NCBI GenBank assembly: GCA_013397075.1
Contig: VWZS01010902.1
Location: 1 to 64,000, forward strand
Length of the DNA stretch: 64,000 nucleotides
Source: Rhabdornis inornatus
Lineage: Eukaryota > Chordata > Aves > Passeriformes > Rhabdornithidae
Reading direction: 5' to 3'
Shown: piece after piece, positions 49,801-60,189 of the stretch
Layout of the letters: every line of letters starts with the position of its first letter
Numbering within the stretch: the stretch's first letter is position 1
Position numbers and translations under genes: made by a program
Notes under the pieces: generated by a model
What the model was told of the DNA's origin: nothing
The model's input: the letters and a program-made list of their open reading frames with translations, nothing else
Databases searched by the model: none

Positions 49801-52800
49801 TAAATTCAGGGTGGATGAAGGTTTTTATAAGGCTGACTGACAGATTTAATTTCAGCATTTGTCAGGATATGATTTATATCATCTCTTATTGACATGGTCA
49901 CCAATTCTAAAAAATTAGGGTAATTCTGTGAGATGTCAGGACATATCCCTGCCCTTGCCAAATGATGCTAAGTTCAGCTCGACAGCTGCACGTCCTGTTC
50001 CAGACTACAGCAGCAATGTAATTTGACAATCAAATACCAGCCAATCAAGGACCAGCCACCAGGTTTTCCAGTGACCAGAAAATTCTAGGCATACCATTGG
50101 TGATGACACTAGGTGAAGGAAAAGGACCATGACCAACTTTCAGAATACAAATAAGCCACATATTTGACTCTTTCAAATATGACAAATACATACTGGTACC
50201 TGTCTACAAGGAAATCACAGTGAGGACATGCCATAACTCTGAGTGGCAGGTGACATAAACATTACGTGACCATCAGGATATACAAAATTACATGACTTTT
50301 GAACAGTTTTTAATTTTTTTTCAATATCATAAGCCATGTTACCTCAGAAATAAGCTTGGGTACTGTGTTCTCATCTAACTGTATGTGATTATGAAACATC
50401 TTGACTTCTAAGGGTCAAAAAGATCTTACCAGAACTTATATGTTGTAGAAATAATGTGTAATAACATTAGCAATTGTTTGATTATGTCTAGGGAATACGC
50501 TCCTAAGCCTTTATAAGGGAATATATTACAGCAGCATGAATTGCTTGAAAGAAAACATGATTTGAATCTTCTCCTGATTTCTACTTTTGAATAATTTATT
50601 CTTTTTATTTTTGTGGTGGGAGGGGAGGGGAACCAGAGGGGAAAGGAAAGGGATGTATGCAAAATACTTTGGATTAAGGGCAAGAAATTATATTCTAGCA
50701 CTCAGGCTCGGTAATGAATGCATACTTATAAAGACTAAGTTTAACTGCAGTCTAAAAATACTATGACTTCATTCTAGATCCTGACAGAAGTGGCATGTTT
50801 TCAAAAATTGTGTCAGGGCGCCAGAGACTTCAGTGCAGGGAGCTCCGGGAGAACTCCTCTGGATGCCCACAGTTTCATGAGAGATGCCAGAAATGTCAAG
50901 ACAATCTTTTGCATGGTAAGTAACTATTTTTCTTTTTTTTTTTTTTTTTTTCTCTGTATGCATAAAACACTGGTTTGTAGATTTTGGGGTTTTAATTTTC
51001 TACTTGAATTAACATTTAGTCACTGAGTTTTTACTGTAAATACGGCTACAGTAACCATTCCTCATTCCAGATGACTTCAATTAGCTTTCCCCACTGTCTC
51101 CACAGAGTGTCAGTATAGCCCAGTTGTTAGCATACCGCTGGCGCGCCAAAGAGACGTCCCACAGCCTATAACAAAATATACAGGTATTTTGTCAGAGCTG
51201 CCATCCTGCAGAGGAGCAAGAAGTCAGGCAGCAGTCGATCCTGCCTGGGTGCAGCAGTGCTGAGCAGAAAGTGAGGAGAAGCTCAAACTCCTGACAGCCG
51301 CTTCTCCTGCTGACAACCAGGTGTAGCCTCAGGTATCATTCAGCTCCTTGCAAGGAAAGCAAGTGCTGAAGAGCCTATAATTACTTTTTGTTGAACCCTG
51401 CCTGCAAACAGAACTGGCATGAAGGACAAAAAGGGGACTTCGTGTCTGTATATGAGGAGATGGCAGAGCTCTGTCGGCACCATCCATGGACACCTGAAAA
51501 CCCTTCAGACTGATGCCCTAGAACTGCTGTCAGGACTCCCTCTGCAGCATAACATAACTGTCTTTCCAGAATTATTTACACCTTAAAATCCTAGGAATAT
51601 GCTTAAACCTAAATGTCTTCATAATATCTCCAGTGTGGTAAACATTAATGAACAATGAAACACTTTTAAAAGAACATCTTACCACTTATCTTTTTATCTA
51701 CACCTGTGTATTACAGATAGGAGTTTGTTACTGTACCATCAGCTTGAAGGTGCCCCTTGATAATCCAACTTGACAGAAAAGAAATTGAATTTTTACAGAG
51801 CAATTGTATAGAAACTTATGTTTAAAATCCACTTTTTAGTAAAGAAAAAAACCAGCAATCTTCAGAATTTGTGGCAGACGGTACCAGTCTCATACTACTG
51901 CTTAGCTATTGTAAGATAAATATTAGGTCTTAATACTCAACAGGAATACAGGCTTTCTTGCAATAACCTCTATCACAGAATCATAGAATAGTTTGAGGTT
52001 AAAGGGACCTTTACAAGTCATCTAGACCAATCTTCATCTAGATCATGTTGCTCAGAGCCCCACAGAACCTGACCTTGAATGTTTCCAGGAATGAGACATC
52101 TACCTGCTCTCTGAGCAACTTGTATCAGTGTTTCACCACCCTTATTGTAAAAAACTTCTTGCTCACATATAGTCTAAATCCACTCTCTTTTGATTTAAAA
52201 TCATTACCTCTTGTCCCCAGGGCCTGATAAAAAGCTTGTCCCCATCTTTCTTACAGGCACCCCTCTTTCCACGGAGTGCAGTCCTCCAAGGACAGGCTGC
52301 TCCAGCCTAGAAGCAGGGCCCCCTCTCTCCATGGGTCTCCCACTGGATCACAGCCTGCTCCAGGCATCCACCTGCTCCAGCATGGGCATCTCTCCCATGG
52401 GGTGTAGGTGGATCTCTGCATCCCCCACAGATCCCCATGGGGTGTAGGTGGATCTCTGCATCCGCCACGGACCCGCATGGGCTGTGGGTGGATCTCTGCA
52501 TCCCCTATGGATCCCCATGGGCTGTGGGTGGATCTCTGCATCCCCCATGGATCCCCATGGGCTGTGGGTGGATCTCTGCATCCCCCATGGATCCCCATGG
52601 GCTGTGGGTGGATCTCTGCATCCCCCATGGATCCCCATGGGCTGTGGGTGGATCTCTGCATCCCCCATGGATCCCCATGGGCTGTGGGTGGATCTCTGCA
52701 TCCCCCATGGATCCCCATGGGCTGTGGGTGGATCTCTGCATCCCCCATGGATCCCCATGGGCTGTGGGTGGATCTCTGCATCCCCCATGGATCCCCATGG

Positions 52801-55800
52801 GCTGTGGGTGGATCTCTGCATCCCCCATGGATCCCCATGGGCTGTGGGTGGATCTCTGCATCCCCCATGGATCCCCATGGGCTGTGGGTGGATCTCTGCA
52901 TCCCCCATGGATCCCCATGGGCTGTGGGTGGATCTCTGCATCCCCCATGGATCCCCATGGGCTGTGGGTGGATCTCTGCATCCCCCATGGATCCCCATGG
53001 GCTGTGGGTGGATCTCTGCATCCCCCATGGATCCCCATGGGCTGTGGGTGGATCTCTGCATCCCCCATGGATCCCCATGGGCTGTGGGTGGATCTCTGCA
53101 TCCCCATGGATCCCTATGGGCTGTGGGTGGATCTCTGCATCCCCCGTGGATCCCCATGGGGTGTGGGTGGATCTCTGAATCCCCCGTGGATCCCCATGGG
53201 GTGTGGGTGGATCTCTCAATCCCTCACGGATCCTCATGGGCTGCAGGGCCACAGCTCCCTCACCATAGCCTGCAGAGGAATCTTGGCTCCAGTGCCTGAA
53301 GCACCTCCTGCCCCTCCTTCTGCACTGACCTTGGTGTCTCCATGTTGTTTCCCTCATGTGTTTTCACCTCCTCCTCTTCTCTGACAAGAAACAAAACCCC
53401 GTGACATTGTTTTGATTTTCTTCTTAAATATGTCATCACAGAGTCATTACCAGCCTCTCTCATTGGCCCAGCTTTGGCCAGCACCATGTCCATCCTCAGA
53501 GCCATCAGGGATTGGCTCTGCCAGACATGGTGGGAAGCTTCTCACAGGAGCCACCTCTGTGGCCCCCCCACTACCTAAAACCAGGCTGTGCCAAACCAAT
53601 ACAGGAGTCCAGACCTGGATAAGTACTTCAGGGGTCTTCGGAGACTCATGAGTAGAGGGGACAAAATCACGTCCCTCAACCTGCTGGCCATGATTCTTTT
53701 GGTGCAGCCCAGGATGTGTTTGGCTTTCTGGGCTATGAGCACGCATGGCCAGTTCATGCCCAGCTTTTCATCCACCAGCATCCCCAAGTCCTTCTTAGCA
53801 GGGCTGCTCTCAATCTGTTCATCTTCCAGCCTGTGCTGACAGCAGGAGTTGCCACAACCTAGGTGCAGCACCTTGCACTTGGCCTTGCTGAAGCTCATGA
53901 GTTCACCTGGGCCCACTTCATGAGCTTGTCCAGGTCCCTCTGCATAGCATCCCATCCCCTGGGTGTGTCAGCCACCCATTCAGCTTGGTGTCATCTGCAA
54001 ACCTGCCAAGGGCGCACTCGATCCACCTGACCATGTCATTGACGAAGATATTAAACAGTACTGGTCCCAATACAGACTCCTAAGGGACACCACTTGTCCG
54101 TGATGTCTATCTGGGCATGAAGCCATTGACCACTACCCCCTGGATATGACCATCCACACAAATTTCTCATCCACCAAATATTCCTCCCATCAAATCTGTA
54201 TCTCTCCAATTTAAGGAGAAGGATGTTGTGGGGGACAGTGTCACTGGCCTTACAGAAGTACAGATAAATAACTTCTCCAACCTTTTCCATCATAGGAGGC
54301 CACTGGCTGGTCAGGCAGGACTTGCCCTTAGTGAAGCTCTGCTGGCTGTCCCAAATCGCCTCCCTATATTCCATGTGCCTAAGCAGAGCTTCTTGGAGGA
54401 TCTGTTCCATGATCTTTCCAGGCATAGAGCTGAGGCTGACAGGGTGGTAGTCCCCCAGGTCCTTCTTACAATCCTTTTTAAAAAATCAGTTAAATATTTC
54501 CATTTTCCCAGTCACCAGAGACTTCACCTCTCTTCCATGACTTCTCAAATATCATGCAGAGTGGCTACATCAGCCAATTCCCTCTGGACTTACCAGGTCC
54601 CACAGACTTAGATATGTTAAGGTTCCTCATGTGGACTCAAAACTGATCTTCTCTTACAGTGGAAGGAACTTTGCTCCCTCAGCCCCTGCCTTGCGGTCTA
54701 TATACCTGGGATAGATTCATAATGGAATATGAGCCAATAAAAAAAACCCATAATGTATAAGAAGACTATGAAGTTGCTATATGTAAAATTTACCAGATTT
54801 AGCATTAACAGAAAATCTATTGCCATGAAATATGATATAAACCTTATAATATATTATATAACTTGGTAAATCACTTTAATACAACAAATGGGATAATGCA
54901 TTCATTTAGTCATTGAGTCTAAACTAAATCTATCATAGTAAATCAGCAAAAATTATTCTTTGTTCAGCACTATTTAAAGACCCATCCAAACCATGCCCCC
55001 TTGCTAGACTTTTTTTTACAGTTTTCATTTCTTCAGACAGAAAAGACCAAGTACAAGACATAACACTGTCTTTTCTAACAGATTGCCCAAACGTTCCTGA
55101 GCTGCACATAAAGTTTGATGAAGCCTTTAAGCTGGTTAATCTCTCAGGGGAGCAGTACGAGCAGATTCTCCAGGTGGTTCGGCATCACACGGAGGACACT
55201 TCCTACTTGTTGAACAAAATGAAAGAAAGATTTGGATGGGTGTCTGAGTTATCCAACATGACTATCGGACCAGAAAACATTTTCAACATAGTTAAGGTAA
55301 GGGTTGTCTTCTGAAGGGAGCTCTTGCTGCCTTTAACCTGCATTTTGCTCATGCTTATGCTCCTGGGGGTTGTGGATGTTTATACACATGTAATGTTTGG
55401 GTTAACAACACAGCGTTCCTATTCATCTTGAATTTGTGTATGCTTGGTAATCCTTCGATGAGCTGAAACTTGTGAGATTAGAAACTATTTTCCTCTAAAG
55501 CCTTTTAGTCTGATGGATGGCTGACAGGCTAACCTGAATCACTGTCTGATAAGAGTAAATCGACACTAGCAGCTTTGACTGGCCTCAGATTACCTTCACA
55601 GATAAATTGCACTGCACCAGTCACGAACACATCCATACTGGATTGATGAATGTCTAGCTATCTATGTCTGTCTGTACTTATATATTCCAAAGTTCAAAGA
55701 AGGCAAATGTTATAAAGATTTTTGCAGCGGAAGCTGCACATGCTTGACAGCATCAGTCAATATTTCAGTAAATATATAATGATTAATCATGTCTCACACA

Positions 55801-58430
55801 CAATACATCCAAGGTAAATTCAATCAATTTTCCTGGGCAAGGGAAAAATCTTATTCTCTCTTCTAACACAGAAATCCACACATATATAGTGACTTACTAC
55901 TATTACTACCAGAACTTTATACAAAATGATGGTACAATCCACCAAAAAAGAGCACAAAATAGGAACAGGAGACAGGCACACTTTCTCAACTGAGTCTCAG
56001 ATATTTCTTCTGTGAAAATAAAGCTACAGAACTATGTCTGATTTAGAAATACACACAGGAATTAATAAATTCAATCACACAAATGTTGTATGGAACTTAG
56101 TGGGACAGCTCAGAAGTTTTCATTAGGGGAACAGAAGCTCTTTATAGACGTAGCTCATGGTATAAATATTAACATGCAGTTCTTTAATATGGTCTTGGCA
56201 GTGCCATGTCAGCTCTTTCCACTACTTACATAAATTCAGAAACCCACTGCCTTTTCAGAAGAAACCAATTTAAAGAAAGTCGACAAGTCTAAAATATTCC
56301 CCTATTTAATTTTCCCCAATTAAAGAGAGTGGGCACAATAGGTATAAACAAAACTGAAAGCACACAGCAGTTTTGTCGTGTCTGAAGTACTGATCTCTTC
56401 TAGGTGGTACCTGGGGATCCCTCCAGTAAAGACGAAACTGTGGTAGATGTGAACATTCTGACTTCACCTACTTTCAGCATCAAAGTTCCTCCCAACTTAG
56501 ATCCCAAGAGTCCTGAGTTCATTGAATACATAGCTGGGAAAGCACTTCAATTATATAAGCAGAATTTTTAAGTGGTAAGTTCATTCTTTCTGCTTTCACA
56601 GAGAACACGCTTCTTCATAAGAGGTGTTTACATTGCAATAAACTTTAGCTGGAACAAGATTCAGTCATGGCGTATACAGGACTGTCTTCTCAGAAAGGAC
56701 ACACAAGCATTATGGAAAACACAAACAAACACTCCATGTTCTAGCCTGCAAAACACAGACACAATGATGTTAAATAATTTGACTTATTTAACTGTGAAGT
56801 CCTCGATCTTTAAGTAACAGCTGGGATGAGGTAATGTGATTATAAATATTTCTTCAGAAAAGAATTGCCTCCCAACCACAGCCCAGTGTCTTGGCATCAA
56901 AACCCATGTCTTTGTGTTCATTCATCATGAATAGACTGGAATTACCACTACTCATTATGGTTTTGTGTTTTTTTCTTTTTTCAGTAGTGTTTGAGAGCAT
57001 GCTCTTATTATTTTTGATGACAAAGGACTGCAAAGTGAGAATCACCACCAGGACTTGGAAGAGCTGTCTTGCCATAACATTTCTACATTAGCAGCATGGT
57101 GCTCAGATTAACAGTGTTTATTAACAGAGGCTGAAGTTCAACTTGCAGGATCATGCACAGAAAGATCCTGCTCATGGGCTTCAACCATTTTTGCAGAAAG
57201 AACATACAAGAAGACTCTCTCCTTGTTTAAGATATTTCAGGAAAAGGAAGGAAGAACCAGACAGAGAGGCAGGAAGGAAAAATGCTTCATATTCTCTAAT
57301 CCCACAGGGAATTTCCAGGAAAGATGTAACGGTTTTAGGTGGCATCACACTGCTGTGGAACTTGTAAACCACCCTTCCCTGTGCTTCCCTTCCCAGGGGA
57401 CTCTAACATGCACAGCTTTAGTGGCATCCGACTCTTAGAGTTGTCTCTTCCAGGGGAAGAGAGCCACAAGACATGAGACCTTCAGTCTCATGTCACAGAT
57501 CACTGCAGTGTCCCCAAATCTTCTGAGAAAGACCAGATTTGGACATTGTTTCTCTTTAGGTCATAGCTGACTTCCTCAACCGAGCAACTGAAGCATGACC
57601 TGCACATAGAGAGAAGTCTCAGGAGGCAGGGAAAGAGCATTCAACATTAACAAAGTAGATGAAGAAGATTTCACCATTTGGTATTGAATCTGTTTATTCT
57701 TTTGAGGTCAGCACAATTTTTGAGCTGATGAAAGAAATCACTCCCACCAGAGAGGCTGAGGTGGGCTGCAGAATTTAGACATAATAGAATAAACCTCACC
57801 ACGTACTTTGCTTAGGCAAATGTTGGTGAAATTACATTTTAATACTTCTAAACATATGAAAAAAAATACTCCAACACTTTCTCTACAATTTTTCTTCAAA
57901 ATTCTCTGTAATTTATATGCAGTTATAAATATAAATGATAAACATTCTTTCAGATCATGAAATACTAATCTTCAGGGCCCAATGACGGCAATAATTGTTT
58001 CTGTGGTCTGATGATGATTTTTAGCCTGAATCTTAGTCTGATTTTCCTGTGGACATCTGTTGTGTAGTCATTTCATACCTGAGAACAGTAAGCTGTGTTG
58101 ATTTCAAAATCACATCACCATTTTACATTCAGTTTGCACAAGGCTTAGAGTACATGAAAATGTAATGGATAAAAAAAAGAGTTAAAATTGTACAAGAAAA
58201 CTGGACAGATCTATAAGAACAGAAAGGGAGAGAAAAAAAGAGTTTCTGTCTGGTTTTTATGTTATGCATGTTTTTATAGCAGGGCACTGGTGCATTCCAC
58301 ATATACTTATTTTTCTAACATAGTTTTATCCATTCAAAACCAAAATGTATAATCTTTTTTTTTTTTTCTCTTAGGAAAGAAGAAGTGTGAATTCTTTCTT
58401 CCTGAAATAAAGTATATGCTCCTGAGTTGA
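43721..58430 (+). CDS. CLUL1: Clusterin-like protein 1 (retinal clusterin), complete gene
   Basis: Seven coding exons (43728-43830, 45163-45311, 46970-47137, 49081-49525, 50778-50915, 55082-55296, 56404-56571) join in frame to 1,386 bases, i.e. 461 residues plus stop. The human protein has about 466. The product starts with a hydrophobic signal peptide and is predicted to be secreted. It has ten cysteines after the signal in two clusters (104, 115, 118, 123, 130 and 308, 318, 325, 328, 336). The spacing follows clusterin, whose five disulfides pair the clusters antiparallel. N-glycosylation sequons lie at N314, N354 and N393. In mammals the gene is expressed mainly in cone photoreceptors; that role is family knowledge. 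All introns are GT-AG except intron 4 (GC-AG). A final non-coding exon begins at 58375. There is no frameshift or premature stop, so the gene looks functional. Confidence 0.95.
43977..43998. repeat. CA dinucleotide microsatellite in CLUL1 intron 1
   Basis: About nine CA units with one TA interruption, 150 bases downstream of coding exon 1. Confidence 0.8.
44765..44890 (+). mobile_element. CR1 LINE 3' fragment in CLUL1 intron 1 (sense)
   Basis: Forward CR1 words in order: ggagatatccaaaacctagg, then gtgcaacctgatgaagttga, then accctgctttgagtggg, then ctcaatgatctccaaagg. The tail is absent. There is a small internal repeat of the word ctcaatg. It lies between coding exons 1 and 2 and does not disturb the splice sites. 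Confidence 0.8.
45163..45311 (+). CDS. CLUL1: CLUL1 coding exon 2 (N-terminal coiled-coil region)
   Basis: Acceptor after a T run ending at 45162, donor GTAACA at 45312. Encodes residues 35-84, rich in Glu and Lys. The block LSEVGEKYVDEEVKKAL followed by IGIKQMKIMMER is strongly CLUL1-like and shared with the clusterin N-terminal helix. Phase 1 in, phase 0 out, which matches the neighbouring exons exactly. A predicted amphipathic or coiled-coil helix is expected here from clusterin. Confidence 0.95.
46970..47137 (+). CDS. CLUL1: CLUL1 coding exon 3 (first cysteine cluster)
   Basis: Acceptor cttacttag, donor GTAGGA. The 56 codons (residues 85-140) contain an acidic helix (residues 98-101 are EEEE). 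The first five-cysteine cluster sits at 104, 115, 118, 123 and 130, with spacings C-x10-C-x2-C-x4-C-x6-C. Clusterin has x10, x2, x4, x7, so the framework is conserved with one residue difference in the last gap. Phase 0 at both ends. Confidence 0.95.
47961..47997. repeat. 15-bp tandem repeat built on a palindrome (CLUL1 intron 3)
   Basis: The unit ATTTGTGATATCACT occurs twice in tandem with a third partial copy. Each full unit contains the perfect palindrome GTGATATCAC. Confidence 0.85.
48345..48424. repeat. Poly-T and TATATC/TG low-complexity tract (CLUL1 intron 3)
   Basis: Fifteen T bases are followed by AT-rich tatctat-type repeats and a short TG run. A separate poly-A run lies at 48201-48213. 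Confidence 0.75.
49081..49525 (+). CDS. CLUL1: CLUL1 coding exon 4 (large central exon)
   Basis: Residues 141-288 and the first base of codon 289. Acceptor ttatacacag. The exon contains a helix with FSQLLSDVGSIFDRSF, then KHMQKEFDQSFQ, both typical of the clusterin family. A low-similarity linker near LSESPSMPALPEV follows, then an amphipathic part around FDFSRTVFEGVSEVITDVF. The Asn-Arg-Ser sequon found here in human CLUL1 is Asp-Arg-Ser, so that glycosylation site is absent. The donor reads AAAG then GCAAGT: a GC donor, not GT. Confidence 0.93.
50778..50915 (+). CDS. CLUL1: CLUL1 coding exon 5 (second cysteine cluster)
   Basis: Acceptor attctag, donor GTAAGT. Encodes residues 289-334 with cysteines 308, 318, 325 and 328 (x9, x6, x2 spacing, the clusterin pattern). 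The motif FHERCQKCQ matches the mammalian CLUL1 second cluster. A sequon is present at N314. A pyrimidine tract of about 20 T bases lies just downstream in the intron (50933-50952). Confidence 0.93.
51973..52257 (-). mobile_element. CR1 LINE 3' end in CLUL1 intron 5 (antisense), part 1
   Basis: It starts with cacagaatcatagaatagtt and continues in reverse through the CR1 3' UTR and the end of ORF2 (gtttccaggaatgagacatc, tttcaccacccttattgtaa, cccatctttcttacaggc). It breaks off at about 52257, where a different repeat begins. CR1 resumes on the same strand near 53605, so parts 1 and 2 were very likely one element. Confidence 0.9.
52258..53604. mobile_element. Unnamed avian interspersed repeat carrying a minisatellite, nested in CR1
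   Basis: A non-CR1 block sits between the two CR1 halves. Its left flank (52258-52400) and right flank (53240-53604) are GC-rich. They contain words I recall from a widespread avian interspersed repeat (for example cactggatcacagcctgctc, cctgaagcacctcctgcccc, attggctctgccagacatgg), but I cannot name the family. The core is the 40-bp array described separately. About 150-250 bases of CR1 expected at the junction seem to be missing, so this may be a replacement or an insertion with deletion. There is no recognisable coding domain. Confidence 0.55.
52401..53239. repeat. 40-bp minisatellite, 21 tandem copies
   Basis: Units of 40 bases run from 52401 (two variant units starting ggtgtaggtgg) to 53239. 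The 14 units from 52521 to 53080 are identical. Variants lie at both ends: units 1-3 on the left, and on the right one 39-base unit at 53081 plus three with G or CA changes. Each unit contains two CCATGG palindromes around a GGATCC, able to form a short hairpin. It has no TAA, TAG or TGA in either strand, so all six frames stay open. The long frames here (up to 368 codons on the minus strand, 315 on the plus) are consequences of that, not genes. Confidence 0.97.
53605..54650 (-). mobile_element. CR1 LINE reverse-transcriptase region in CLUL1 intron 5 (antisense), part 2
   Basis: Minus-strand frames retain CR1 ORF2. In 53575-53955 the residues KCKVLHLGCGN, DEQIESSPAKKDLGMLVDEK and KRIMASRLRDVIL lie downstream of the polymerase core. 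In 54051-54425 PGKIMEQILQEALLRHMEYR, FTKGKSCL and FCKASDTVPHNILL come from the reverse-transcriptase palm. The catalytic YxDD-type motif region is disrupted between the two frames, and frameshifts separate them, so the element is dead. It is the longest CR1 copy in the window. Confidence 0.93.
55082..55296 (+). CDS. CLUL1: CLUL1 coding exon 6
   Basis: Acceptor ttttctaacag, donor GTAAGG. Residues 335-406. It opens with the last framework cysteine (C336, in an Asp-Cys-Pro-Asn-Val-Pro run) and then a long helix, LDEA-like, with sequons at N354 and N393. The FGWVSEL motif is diagnostic of clusterin-like proteins. Phase 1 in, phase 0 out. Confidence 0.95.
56404..56574 (+). CDS. CLUL1: CLUL1 coding exon 7 (C-terminus, stop)
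   Basis: Acceptor cttctag after a pyrimidine-rich stretch. Encodes residues 407-461 and TAA at 56569-56571. The C-terminal part (FIEYIAGKALQLYKQNF) aligns with the conserved end of CLUL1. A perfect GTAAGT donor begins at 56575, three bases after the stop, so the 3' UTR appears to be interrupted by an intron. If instead that donor is unused, the exon would continue into a longer 3' UTR. Confidence 0.92.
58375..58430 (+). other. CLUL1: CLUL1 3'-UTR terminal exon
   Basis: A strong acceptor (thirteen T bases, then ctcttag) ends at 58374. The following 56 bases are non-coding and contain AATAAA at 58406-58411, so cleavage is expected near 58425-58435. It pairs well with the GTAAGT donor at 56575. 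The exon assignment is inferred from signals only; no transcript was seen. Confidence 0.6.
58406..58411 (+). terminator. CLUL1: CLUL1 poly(A) signal AATAAA
   Basis: A canonical hexamer 31 bases into the presumed terminal exon. Other AATAAA hexamers occur further downstream (for example near 58611 and 59063) and could serve as alternatives. Confidence 0.6.
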
Positions 58431-58436
58431 ACTACC

Positions 58437-60189
58437 CCTATGCTCAATATAGCTAACTGTTAAATTACTATGGTTAAAATAGTTGCATATAAATTAAATG
58501 TTGCTTAGTAAATACTGTAACATATAAGCTATCAACCAAAGACTGTAGAAATCCTCAAACTTAAACCCCAAACCAAATCCATTTCAATATTAATTTATTT
58601 AAATAAAGTGTTATTTATGTTGTCAGTGAGGTAATCTTTGATAACAAGCTATGGCTCTGGTTATGCAAAGATTTAAGGACATAATCAGCTGTAAGCATAA
58701 AAGTAATTTCTATTTGCATACTTACACTCAAGCATGTTCTCAAGCCTTTTCAAGACTGATCCCTACAGATGTTGCATATTTAGCTAAGTCTGAATCAACC
58801 AGATTTCCATCTGAATGAAGCATATTATTTTGCAATGAAAATATTCAATTTCTTCTTCCAGTTGCTTTTGATGTCTATTGTGTACATTAAATGACTTATC
58901 TGAATATGCACTAATGAGTATGTCTTCTGCCTTTGGCATTTCTTACAAACAGTAGTTTGCCTCTGGAGTTTATTTCTTAATTAATTAACAGCCTTTATCA
59001 GTAAAGAAGTTTGTTTCTCCCTAAATTATACACACCAGCTTTCAATGGTATTTGTAAATTATAATAAAGGTTAAGAACTGATATGTCTCTCAACTAGAAG
59101 CAGAGCTCTAGGTGATTTGGTATCATTTACCATGCACAGCTTTTCTAAGCATTTTTTGCACACAGGTATATCCACCATTTCCAACTGTAATCTGATAAAT
59201 CTAAATCTGCTGTAATAAATAAATCGGCTAAATAAATTATGCTAATTTCAAAGTGTACAAAAACACCTATATTAGATATGAGCAGAGAAGAATATCCACA
59301 CCCTACTTACACTTTATGTTTTTCTTTACTTCTCTACATATATGCTAAGTATACAAATTTATACAAGAAAAAATCCATTTCGCTCTTTTAATTAGTGGTA
59401 AAGATGATTTTCTGCCTGCTCCAAAAGTAGTATTTTCTAATCCAGTCCTCTGTCCTCCTTAATTTCTGTCATATATACCTGTATTTCAGGCTCCTAATCA
59501 TGAGAGATTATCAATCATAACTCCTGTAAACACATCACTTGTCAGAAAGCTGGGCTTTATCCCAGAGATAAGTGACTCTTACAAAAGTCTTGACTTCCAA
59601 GAGATACTAACGAAGAAATATTCAGAGAAGCATTAGTTTCTTCTGATTAGCAGAGATTATACCTAGAAAATTTTCAGAGGACACCATGTTGGGAGCAGTT
59701 GCAATCAGACACAGGTCGGGATGCAAAATGACACTGGGACACGGGAGAAGCTGAAATCAACAGGATGAGACCCAATAAACCCAAGTGACGAGTACTAGCC
59801 TTAGTGAGCAGCAAAGGTGCCAATAAAACTCGAAGCAGGAAGCTGATGACACAGCATGGCAGGGAAAGAGCCTGGCTTTAGAAGCGCAGGTCAGGGTGAC
59901 ACGGCTGGACGTGGAAGGTGAGCTGTGCATGGGGCACGGCACTGCAGGGCACCACACCAGGGAGACAAGGGAGGCTGGCACCGGGACTGTGGCCGCTCGG
60001 AATATCCCGGCTGGGGGGATCTAGTGCCAGACGAGTGTGGCTGCCAGGCCCAGCTGAAGGCTTTGGTCTTGTTCAGCTCCGAAATGGGATACCTGAGGCT
60101 GCAGAGAGAGAAAGATGACAAATGCCAGCAGCACTTTCCAGCACGGCATGAGCCAGGAAAGCGCTTATGGTGCCGCTAGAGCAGAACGA
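58437..60189. other. CLUL1-TYMS intergenic spacer
   Basis: The first 1.2 kb is AT-rich with no feature. From about 59,690 GC content rises, and at 59,880-60,180 several overlapping frames appear on both strands (for example 59925-60179 plus, 59757-59981 minus). These reflect base composition near the TYMS CpG island. No gene is recognised. Confidence 0.55.

Noticed and set aside
51111..51180. tRNA A-box-like motif (TAGCCCAGTTG at 51116-51126) in CLUL1 intron 5
   Set aside because: No cloverleaf can be folded by eye, and no B-box occurs at a suitable distance. The nearest B-box-like word is about 100 bases away.
52251..53384. Frames of 200-368 codons on both strands
   Set aside because: They are produced by the stop-free 40-bp tandem unit. 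Six frames being open simultaneously argues against a single coding gene.
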